Source of the DNA: an uncultured Acidobacteriota bacterium
Lineage (GTDB): Bacteria; Acidobacteriota; Vicinamibacteria; Vicinamibacterales; SCN-69-37
Assembly: GCA_937880585.1 (NCBI GenBank)
Contig: CALFMR010000328.1
Span: forward strand, 1-5,993
Length of the DNA: 5,993 nt
Direction: 5' to 3'
Positions 1 to 4,939 of the stretch are shown here, one piece after another (position 1 is the stretch's first letter; every line of letters starts with the position of its first letter). A program made the translations under genes and the position numbers. The notes beneath the pieces were generated by a model. It searched no databases, had not been told where the DNA came from, and saw only the letters and a program-made list of their open reading frames with translations.

Positions 1-28
1 GCCGCAGCAGCGCCTGCCCGAACGTCGT

Positions 29-45
29 CTCGCTTCGTCAGCGAG
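29..45 (+). promoter_or_regulatory. small hairpin directly before the msrB ribosome site
   Basis: A perfect 6-bp inverted repeat (CTCGCT at 29-34, AGCGAG at 40-45) encloses a 5-nt loop. Its 3' arm runs into the ribosome-binding purines at 43-50, so folding could partly hide the ribosome site. It could also be the end of an upstream transcript, but no T-tract follows. It is short and may be chance. The stretch 1-42 holds nothing else I can assign; all three forward frames are open through it, so the tail of an upstream gene cannot be judged. Confidence 0.25.
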
Positions 46-50
46 GAGGG
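43..50 (+). promoter_or_regulatory. ribosome binding site of msrB
   Basis: GAGGAGGG lies 7 nt before the ATG at 58, a near-ideal Shine-Dalgarno sequence and spacing. It settles the start choice for msrB, because the reading frame stays open upstream to the window edge. Confidence 0.85.
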
Positions 51-57
51 AACAGCC

Positions 58-624
58 ATGGTCCGCCGTTCGTCGTCTGCCGTCGATCGTCGTACGTTTC
101 TCGTGGCCGGCGGGTCGGCCCTCGTCGCGGCCGCGGCCGTGTTTCGCGCGCGTCCGGCCGGCGCGGCGCCGGCGCTCGTGACGATCATCGCGTTCAGCGA
201 CGCGGGTGTGCGCGGCAAGCCGGAGCGCGTGCCGAAGCTCGTCAAGACCGACGCGCAATGGCGCGCGCAGTTGTCGCCGTTGTCGTATCAAGTGACCCGC
301 CACGCGGACACCGAAACCCCGTTCACCGGCGAGTATTGGAACAACGAGAAGAAAGGCCTCTACCGCTGCATCTGCTGCTTGACGGCGCTCTACACGTCGG
401 ACACGAAGTTCCACTCCGGCACGGGGTGGCCCAGCTTCTGGCAGCCGCTGGCCAAGGAGAACGTCGTCGAGACCGTGGATTTGACATTCGGCATGGAGCG
501 CACGGCCATCTCGTGCCGGCGCTGCGACGCGCACCTCGGCCATGTGTTCCCGGACGGCCCCAAGCCGACCGGCCTGCGTTACTGCATGAACTCGGCCGCG
601 TTGCACTTCGTGCCGCGCGCCTGA
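58..624 (+). CDS. msrB: Tat-exported peptide-methionine (R)-S-oxide reductase MsrB
   Basis: Reduces methionine-R-sulfoxide in proteins, here outside the cytoplasm. The 188-aa product starts with a twin-arginine signal (DRRTFLVAG, residues 10-18), a hydrophobic stretch to about 28 and a likely signal peptidase I site AGA|A after residue 36. There is no lipobox Cys. The MsrB fold spans about 63-186: zinc pairs Cys104/Cys107 and Cys153/Cys156, the SGTGWPSF motif at 120-127, HLGHVFPDG at 159-167, and the catalytic Cys176 in RYCMNSAAL. The recycling Cys found in many family members (SGCGWPSF) is Thr122 here, so direct reduction by a thioredoxin-type partner is likely. Cys106 is an extra cysteine inside the first zinc pair. 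A strong ribosome site supports the ATG at 58. The next gene, in the same frame 39 bp on, encodes a membrane thiol-transfer protein that is a natural electron donor. The family call is very secure; export by Tat is a strong prediction. Confidence 0.95.
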   Translation: MVRRSSSAVDRRTFLVAGGSALVAAAAVFRARPAGAAPALVTIIAFSDAGVRGKPERVPKLVKTDAQWRAQLSPLSYQVTRHADTETPFTGEYWNNEKKGLYRCICCLTALYTSDTKFHSGTGWPSFWQPLAKENVVETVDLTFGMERTAISCRRCDAHLGHVFPDGPKPTGLRYCMNSAALHFVPRA

Positions 625-631
625 GGGCAGC

Positions 632-645
632 GATCAGGGATCAGG
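632..645 (+). repeat. tandem heptamer GATCAGG x2 between msrB and dipZ
   Basis: Two exact copies of GATCAGG stand head to tail just after the msrB stop, followed by GGGGACAG. Each copy contains a GATC site, the predicted target of the Dam-like methyltransferase in this window. It resembles the other 7-nt repeats at 2393-2406 and 4944-4978. The purines at 643-647 are 16 nt from the dipZ ATG, too far for a standard ribosome site. Confidence 0.6.
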
Positions 646-663
646 GGACAGAATCGACTCTTC

Positions 664-2391
664 ATGCTGCTCCTGGTCCTCGCATATCTCGGCGGTGTGC
701 TGACGATCGTCAGTCCCTGCATCCTGCCCGTCCTGCCGTTTGCGTTCGCGCGTGTCGATCGTCCCTTTCGTCGCAATGGCCTGCCGATGCTCATCGGCAT
801 GGCCGTCACGTTTGCGGCCGTGGCCACGCTTGCCGCCATCGGCGGCGGCTGGGCCGTACGCGCGAATCAATACGGACGAACCGCCGCGCTGCTTCTGCTT
901 GCGATCTTTGCCGTCACGCTGATCTGGCCGGAGCTGGCCGCGCGCTGGACGCAGCCGATTGTCGCGCTCGGCAGCCGGTGGAGTCAGGCGGGATCGTCGG
1001 GCGATCGCGATTCGATTCTCGGTGCGATGGGACTCGGCGTGGCGACCGGGCTGCTGTGGGCACCGTGCGCGGGTCCGATTCTCGGGCTGCTCCTGACGGG
1101 TGCGGCACTCCAGGGCGCGAGCGCGCGTACGACCCTGTTGCTCTTCCTGTTCGCCGCCGGTGCCGCGACGTCGCTTGCGCTGGCGCTCTTCGTCGGCCGT
1201 CGCGTGTTCGTCCTCATGCGCCGATCGCTCGGCGTCGGCGAATGGATCCGGCGCGCGCTCGGCGTACTCATCCTCGCGAGCGTCGTGGCGATCGCGCTCG
1301 GCGCGGACACCGGCTTTCTGACGCGCGTGTCGCTCGCGAGCACGAGCCGGATCGAGCAGCGCCTCGTCGACGCCGTTCGCCCGCCGGTCGCGTCGACGAA
1401 GGTTCCCGCCGCCGGTGAGGCGCTCGCCGTCGAAGGCGCGATGCCGCCGCTCGACGGCGCGACCGGATGGTTGAACACCGCACCGCTCTCGCGCGAGGCG
1501 CTCCGCGGCCGCGTCGTGCTCGTCGACTTCTGGACGTACTCGTGCATCAACTGCCTGCGCACGCTGCCGTACGTCCGCGGCTGGGCGGAGAAGTACAAGG
1601 ATGCCGGTCTCGTCGTCATCGGTGTCCACACGCCGGAGTTCGCCTTCGAGAAAGACGAGGCGAACGTGCGCCGCGCGGCGACCGGCCTCGGCGTCACGTA
1701 TCCGATCGCGCTCGACAGCAACTACGCCATCTGGCAGGCCTTCAACAACGAGTACTGGCCGGCGGATTACTTCGTCGACGCCGAGGGCCGCATCCGCGCG
1801 CATCACTTCGGCGAAGGCGGGTACGCGGAGGCGGAGGACATCATCCGCCGTCTTCTCACCGAAGCCGGTCAACGCAACCTGCCGGGCGGCTACGTCAACG
1901 ACGATGGCACGGGCGCCGTCGCCGCGGCATCGGACGCGCCGCAGCAATCACCGGAGACATATGTCGGGTACGCGCGCGGCACGAACTTCGATTCCGGACC
2001 GGCCGTCTACGACAAGCCGCACGACTACCGCGTGCCCGACACGCTCGCGGCCGATCACTGGGCGCTCGCCGGACAGTGGACGATTCACGACGAGCGTTCG
2101 GTCCTCGATCGTGCCGGCGGGCGCATCGTCTATCGGTTCCGCGGCCGCGACCTGCACCTCGTCCTCGGCCCGACGACGTCGGGAAAAGCCATTCGCTTCG
2201 TCGTCCACATCGACGGCGCTGAGCCCGGTGTGAATCACGGCACGGACGTCGACGCGTCCGGCCGCGGCACGGTCACGGCCGAGCGGCTGTATCAGATCGT
2301 CCGTCTCGCCGGCGACATCACGATGCCGCACACGGTCGAGATCGAGTTTCTCGACGCCGGCGTCGCGGCGTACGCGTTCACGTTCGGGTAG
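664..2391 (+). CDS. DipZ-like CcdA/thioredoxin fusion protein (transmembrane thiol electron carrier)
   Basis: The 575-aa product has three parts. Residues 1-215 form a CcdA/DsbD-beta-like membrane domain with about six helices and the two transport cysteines: Cys19 in VSPCILPVLPF and Cys135 in WAPCAGPILG. Residues 260-400 form a TlpA/thioredoxin-like domain with the CxxC site Cys294-Ile-Asn-Cys297 (TYSCINCLRTLP) and the cis-Pro region at WP 365-366. Residues 433-575 form a beta-rich domain like that at the C terminus of mycobacterial DipZ, described there as carbohydrate-binding-module-like. In this family the membrane part takes electrons from cytoplasmic thioredoxin and passes them to the outer thioredoxin domain. 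The neighbour msrB suggests that exported MsrB is a client; that is inference. The ATG at 664 is the only usable start: the msrB stop is in frame 14 codons upstream and Cys19 must be kept. No good ribosome site is visible, so coupling to msrB translation is possible. Mycobacterial DipZ is longer (about 695 aa). Confidence 0.9.
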   Translation: MLLLVLAYLGGVLTIVSPCILPVLPFAFARVDRPFRRNGLPMLIGMAVTFAAVATLAAIGGGWAVRANQYGRTAALLLLAIFAVTLIWPELAARWTQPIVALGSRWSQAGSSGDRDSILGAMGLGVATGLLWAPCAGPILGLLLTGAALQGASARTTLLLFLFAAGAATSLALALFVGRRVFVLMRRSLGVGEWIRRALGVLILASVVAIALGADTGFLTRVSLASTSRIEQRLVDAVRPPVASTKVPAAGEALAVEGAMPPLDGATGWLNTAPLSREALRGRVVLVDFWTYSCINCLRTLPYVRGWAEKYKDAGLVVIGVHTPEFAFEKDEANVRRAATGLGVTYPIALDSNYAIWQAFNNEYWPADYFVDAEGRIRAHHFGEGGYAEAEDIIRRLLTEAGQRNLPGGYVNDDGTGAVAAASDAPQQSPETYVGYARGTNFDSGPAVYDKPHDYRVPDTLAADHWALAGQWTIHDERSVLDRAGGRIVYRFRGRDLHLVLGPTTSGKAIRFVVHIDGAEPGVNHGTDVDASGRGTVTAERLYQIVRLAGDITMPHTVEIEFLDAGVAAYAFTFG

Positions 2392-2392
2392 A

Positions 2393-2406
2393 GCGAGGGG
2401 CGAGGG
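2393..2406 (+). repeat. tandem heptamer GCGAGGG x2 between dipZ and the nuclease gene
   Basis: Two exact head-to-tail copies of GCGAGGG fill most of the 22-bp gap between the converging stops of dipZ (2391) and the nuclease gene (2414). I see no hairpin or T-tract in the gap, so no terminator can be called for either gene. Confidence 0.55.
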
Positions 2407-2413
2407 CGCCGTT

Positions 2414-2830
2414 TCAGAGCTGCCCGTTGTTCGCGAGCCGGACGAAGGCTTCGAGCGTGACGACCTGCACGAGCGCGGCGTGCGTGAGGTGATCGGCGAG
2501 CGCGCCCGAGGTGTAGTAGTCGCGCAGTTTCCAGCCGTCGCCGCCGAGGACGAGATAGGCGCGGTCGGCATGTCCGGCCCGGACGGCGTCGGCCAGGCAC
2601 ATGACTTCGAACGGCACCTTCTGCTCGGCCGTGCCGCCGGTCTGCTGCCACTTGAGTGACACGAGGACGCGGCGTCCGTCGCGCGACGCAACGGCATCGA
2701 CCTTGTGCGTGCCGCCGCCGCATCGCGTGCCGACGATGACCTGTCGCTCGCACGTGTAGCCGCCGCGCGTGAGGGTTGGGAGGATCATCGCTTCCAGGAC
2801 GGCGCCGGTATTCGTGTTCCGCGCAATCAC
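2414..2830 (-). CDS. small PD-(D/E)XK-type nuclease, probable restriction endonuclease of the R-M pair
   Basis: The product is 138 aa if it starts at the GTG at 2830, which overlaps the methyltransferase stop by 4 nt (GTGA). The frame is open further upstream, but that part lies inside the methyltransferase gene and reads as low-complexity Arg-rich shadow. Visible nuclease features are Glu13 in the first helix, Asp45 in GGTHKVDAV, and Ser58-Leu-Lys60 with Gln62 in VSLKWQQ. This is a D-x12-(S)xK core in which Ser replaces the usual acidic residue. Glu69 or Glu75 (AEQKVPFE) could supply the missing carboxylate, as in the Cfr10I/NgoMIV-type SxK...E arrangement. A conserved-looking YLVLGGDGWKLRDYY block follows at 92-106. 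It would cut DNA at the site protected by the adjacent methyltransferase, predicted GATC. It is much shorter than DpnII or MboI (about 280 aa), so it is not one of those. Family membership is fairly sure; cleavage activity and site are inferred. Confidence 0.8.
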   Translation of the reverse strand: MIARNTNTGAVLEAMILPTLTRGGYTCERQVIVGTRCGGGTHKVDAVASRDGRRVLVSLKWQQTGGTAEQKVPFEVMCLADAVRAGHADRAYLVLGGDGWKLRDYYTSGALADHLTHAALVQVVTLEAFVRLANNGQL

Positions 2831-3627
2831 AGGTGTCGCGTCCCGATGATCTCGCGCGCCGGCGTCCGGTCGCCCGTGCAACTGATGCGGCGTGGCGCGT
2901 CGAGGAAGTCCACCGTGTAGCCGAGCGAGCGATAGAGTTTTTCGACGCGCGGCGTGGCCTGGTTCACGAGCACGACCGGACCGCGATGTTTGGCGAGCCA
3001 CTCGGCCGTGCGTTCCTGATCCTCCCAGGAGAAGCCGCCGCGCGAGTAGTGCGTGAAGTCCACGTCGTACGGCGGGTCCGCGTAGACGAAGTCGCTACGA
3101 TCGAGCGGCACGGCTTGGACGTCGCCGGTCGTGAATTCCCAGTCGGCGAAGACGTCACGATAGGCGGCAAAGTCCGTGTTCGACGCGTAGCCGATTCGCG
3201 CGTACCGGCCGAACGGGACGTTGAACCCGCCCTTGCTGTTGAACCGACAGAGGCCGTTGTAGCCGGTCCGATTCAGGTAGTAGAACAGCGCCGCCGCTTC
3301 GGCAGTGTCGCCACCGTCGCTCCGAAGCAACTCGTTGAAACGATCGCGATGCCGATAGAACTGCCGCTCGTCGTTCTTCATGACGATGTCGGCCTCGAGT
3401 CCGCGCTGCAGCCAGCGATAGAAATTGATGAGGTGTGGGTTCGCGTCGTTGAGGAGCGCGCGGTCAGGCCCGAGCCCCAGCGCGACGGCGAGTCCGCCGC
3501 AGAACGGTTCGACCAGCCGCCGCCGCGTGTGCTTCGCCCACAGCGCCTGCAGGTGCGGCACTTGCCACCGCTTCCCGCCCGCCCACTTGAGCGGCGGACG
3601 CGTCAATCGCTCTTCGGCCACGGGCAT
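2827..3627 (-). CDS. Dam-family DNA adenine-N6 methyltransferase (predicted GATC)
   Basis: Transfers a methyl group from S-adenosylmethionine to adenine N6 in DNA. The 266-aa product is typical in length for Dam/DpnM-type (MethyltransfD12) enzymes. Visible motifs are LKWAGGK (13-19), the SAM-binding VEPFCGG (39-45), DAN (61-63), the target-recognition block TGYNGLCRFN (121-130) with FNVPFG (135-140), and catalytic DPPY (184-187). The residues that read GATC in E. coli Dam (Lys9, Leu122, Arg124, Pro134) line up by motif with Lys14, Leu126, Arg128 and Pro138, so GATC is the predicted site. The ATG at 3627 is the first possible start, because an in-frame TAG lies five codons upstream. There is no clear ribosome site. 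It precedes and overlaps the nuclease gene, which suits a modification-first restriction-modification operon. A lone housekeeping Dam is the alternative, but the coupled nuclease argues against it. Confidence 0.93.
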   Translation of the reverse strand: MPVAEERLTRPPLKWAGGKRWQVPHLQALWAKHTRRRLVEPFCGGLAVALGLGPDRALLNDANPHLINFYRWLQRGLEADIVMKNDERQFYRHRDRFNELLRSDGGDTAEAAALFYYLNRTGYNGLCRFNSKGGFNVPFGRYARIGYASNTDFAAYRDVFADWEFTTGDVQAVPLDRSDFVYADPPYDVDFTHYSRGGFSWEDQERTAEWLAKHRGPVVLVNQATPRVEKLYRSLGYTVDFLDAPRRISCTGDRTPAREIIGTRHL

Positions 3628-3636
3628 CGCCGAGCC

Positions 3637-3642
3637 AGTCTA
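3637..3642 (-). promoter_or_regulatory. possible -10 element of the methyltransferase-nuclease operon
   Basis: On the minus strand this reads TAGACT (4 of 6 matches to TATAAT), placed so that transcription would begin within a few bases of the ATG at 3627. No convincing -35 is visible. The gene also lacks a ribosome site, which would fit a leaderless or near-leaderless transcript. This is weak evidence. Confidence 0.2.
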
Positions 3643-3653
3643 CCCGAGGGCGT

Positions 3654-3685
3654 GTGACAGGGAAGGGCAGGGCCTTTGTCATAAT
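3654..3685 (+). promoter_or_regulatory. candidate promoter of the SDR gene (leaderless type)
   Basis: GTGACA at 3654-3659 matches TTGACA in 5 of 6 places, and CATAAT at 3680-3685 matches TATAAT in 5 of 6. The 20-bp spacer is longer than the usual 17. A start about 7 nt after the -10 box falls near 3692, just before the ATG at 3694. No ribosome site lies in 3673-3693, which agrees with a leaderless mRNA. Confidence 0.4.
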
Positions 3686-3693
3686 CTGCACTC

Positions 3694-4488
3694 ATGGATC
3701 TCGGCATCGCAGGAAAGCGCGCGTTCATCAGCGGATCGACGGCCGGTATCGGTTTGGCCGCGGCCAAGGCTCTCGTGGCTGAAGGCGCGCACGTCATCGT
3801 CAACGGCCGGACGGCGGCGCGCGTCGGCGCGGCTGTGGAGGCGATTCGGCGTGAACATCCGCACGCGAAGGTCGACGGCGTGGCCGCCGATCTCGGGACC
3901 GCCGCGGGTTGCGCCGAGGTCATCGCGCGGTTTCCAGACGTGGACATCCTCGTCAACAACGTCGGGATCTTCGATCCCAAGCCGTTCGAGGAGATCCCTG
4001 ACGAGGACTGGTTGCGATTCTTCGAGACGAACGTCCTCAGCGGCGTCCGCTTGTCGCGGCACTACGCGCGCGGCATGCGCGTTCGCGACTGGGGACGCAT
4101 CGTCTTCGTCTCGAGCGAGTCGGCGCTGCAGATTCCGACCGAGATGATCCACTACGGCATGACGAAGACGGCGCAGCTCGCCATCGCGCGCGGACTGGCC
4201 GAGACGTTCGCCGCGACCGGCGTGACCGTCAATAGCGTGCTGCCGGGCCCGACCGCGTCGGAAGGCGTCGGCGAGTTCGTGACGCGCCTCGCCGCCTCGC
4301 GCGGCGTCGAGACCGCAGTCGTTGAGCGCGAGTTCTTCCAGACCGCGCGTCCGACGTCCGTCATCCAGCGCTTCAGCTCCCCGGACGAGGTCGCGTCGAT
4401 GATCGTTTACGTCTGCAGCGCCCGCGCATCGGCCACGACCGGCGCTGCCCTCCGCGTCGACGGCGGCGTCGTCCGCGCCATCGGCTGA
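3694..4488 (+). CDS. short-chain dehydrogenase/reductase (classical SDR, NAD(P)-dependent)
   Basis: The 264-aa product is a complete classical SDR, a cytoplasmic oxidoreductase acting on an unknown alcohol or ketone substrate. Motifs in order: cofactor loop SGSTAGIG (13-20, Ser in place of the first Thr of TGxxxGxG), NGR at 37-39 (a basic residue after beta-2, hinting at NADPH), Asp66 (AADLG), NNVG at 88-91 (variant of NNAG), Asn113, catalytic Ser141, Tyr154 and Lys158 (YGMTK), and PGPT at 194-197. The C-terminal VDGGVVRAIG is typical. The start is firm, because an in-frame TAA at 3682-3684 leaves only the ATG at 3694. It lacks a ribosome site and sits just after a -10-like box, so leaderless translation is likely. 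It is divergent from the methyltransferase gene across 66 bp and faces the small membrane-protein gene. The neighbours give no clue to its substrate; FabG-like activity is possible but not shown. Confidence 0.93.
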   Translation: MDLGIAGKRAFISGSTAGIGLAAAKALVAEGAHVIVNGRTAARVGAAVEAIRREHPHAKVDGVAADLGTAAGCAEVIARFPDVDILVNNVGIFDPKPFEEIPDEDWLRFFETNVLSGVRLSRHYARGMRVRDWGRIVFVSSESALQIPTEMIHYGMTKTAQLAIARGLAETFAATGVTVNSVLPGPTASEGVGEFVTRLAASRGVETAVVEREFFQTARPTSVIQRFSSPDEVASMIVYVCSARASATTGAALRVDGGVVRAIG

Positions 4489-4530
4489 GCAGAGCCTCGG
4501 CGCACAGCGGCTCGTCGATGCAGCCGATGG
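4478..4530. terminator. nested inverted repeat at the SDR stop, candidate two-way terminator
   Basis: A perfect 10-bp inverted repeat (CCATCGGCTG at 4478-4487, CAGCCGATGG at 4521-4530) flanks a 33-nt loop. Inside the loop is a second 5-bp stem (GAGCC at 4492-4496, GGCTC at 4509-4513). The left arm overlaps the last codons and stop of the SDR gene; the right arm begins 12 nt beyond the stop of the opposing gene. This suits a shared terminator between converging genes. There is no T-tract on either side, so it would not be a standard intrinsic terminator; stalling or RNA protection are alternatives. Confidence 0.45.
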
Positions 4531-4542
4531 GCCACGGATGCC

Positions 4543-4887
4543 TCAGTCTTCCCCGACTTCGATCTTGTGCGCGACCTGATAGCACGCCGCGGCGGCGATG
4601 ATCCCGACGAGGACCAGGACGCCCGCCTGACCCTCCGGCTCCTGGAGCGTCTCGAACAGATCGAACATGGCGGCGCCCGAGCGCCCGAATAGGATGCCGC
4701 GCTGGCGTTCGATGACCGCGGCGGTGCCGGGCAGAAGCTCCGCGGCGGTCGGCGTGCGATGCGCGAGACCGACACGGTAGACGATCATCGCGAGGCCGAT
4801 GCAGGCCGCCAGTAAGGACGCACCGATCCGGCGCAGCCGGATCACCCGCCGTTGCTGGTGAACGGTCAATCTGGGCCACTGACCCAT
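4543..4887 (-). CDS. small two-helix membrane protein of unknown function
   Basis: I do not recognise this 114-aa product. It starts with a basic segment (residues 8-20, rich in Arg: HQQRRVIRLRR), then a first membrane helix at about 21-40. A polar loop at 41-87 carries PTAAELLPGTAAV and RGILFGRSGAAMFDLFETL, a second helix spans about 88-107, and a short acidic tail (EVGED) follows. By the positive-inside rule the N terminus is probably cytoplasmic and the loop external; the lone Cys102 is in the second helix. The frame is chosen over two longer or overlapping minus-strand frames because it has sensible hydrophobic segments, a balanced composition and a ribosome site AGGATGG upstream of the ATG. 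The overlapping frames are Arg/Ser/Pro-rich shadows. It converges on the SDR gene and follows the response regulator gene in the same direction after 52 bp, but a functional link is not shown. Confidence 0.7.
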   Translation of the reverse strand: MGQWPRLTVHQQRRVIRLRRIGASLLAACIGLAMIVYRVGLAHRTPTAAELLPGTAAVIERQRGILFGRSGAAMFDLFETLQEPEGQAGVLVLVGIIAAAACYQVAHKIEVGED

Positions 4888-4891
4888 GGTG

Positions 4892-4899
4892 CCATCCTA
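4892..4899 (-). promoter_or_regulatory. ribosome binding site of the small membrane-protein gene
   Basis: On the minus strand TAGGATGG lies 4 to 11 nt before the ATG at 4887, with its AGGA core about 8 nt away. It supports both the frame and the start. The rest of the 52-nt gap (4888-4939) shows no clear promoter or terminator. Confidence 0.55.
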
Positions 4900-4939
4900 C
4901 GTCGAACGCCCGGGTATCAGCAGTGCGATGGATGGCGCA

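Noticed and set aside
258..1418. Long open frame on the + strand bridging msrB and dipZ
   Set aside because: Arg/Pro/Ala-rich composition, no recognisable motif, and it overlaps two strongly identified genes in another frame; a GC-rich shadow.
634..1947. 437-codon open frame on the - strand opposite dipZ
   Set aside because: Low-complexity Arg/Asp/Glu-rich product fully antisense to dipZ; expected shadow in high-GC coding DNA.
2392..2413. Terminator between dipZ and the nuclease gene
   Set aside because: The 22-bp gap has only direct repeats; no inverted repeat or T-run.
2414..2830. Nuclease as a DpnII, MboI or Sau3AI homologue
   Set aside because: Far too short and the visible core (D...SLKWQ) does not suggest those families; only the predicted site may be shared.
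2831..3001. N-terminal extension of the nuclease frame
   Set aside because: It lies within the methyltransferase gene, is Arg-rich without structure, and the GTG overlap at 2830 gives a better start.
2414..3627. Restriction-modification pair as a recently inserted mobile island
   Set aside because: No insertion sequence, integrase or flanking repeats are visible, and GC content looks like that of the neighbours by eye.
4373..4879. Alternative - strand frame overlapping the small membrane-protein gene and the SDR end
   Set aside because: Arg/Gly-rich with no hydrophobic or domain pattern; the 114-aa frame has helices and a ribosome site.
4924..4939. TGCG...CGCA inverted repeat after the regulator stop as a terminator
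   Set aside because: Only 4 bp of stem and no T-tract; not distinguishable from chance.
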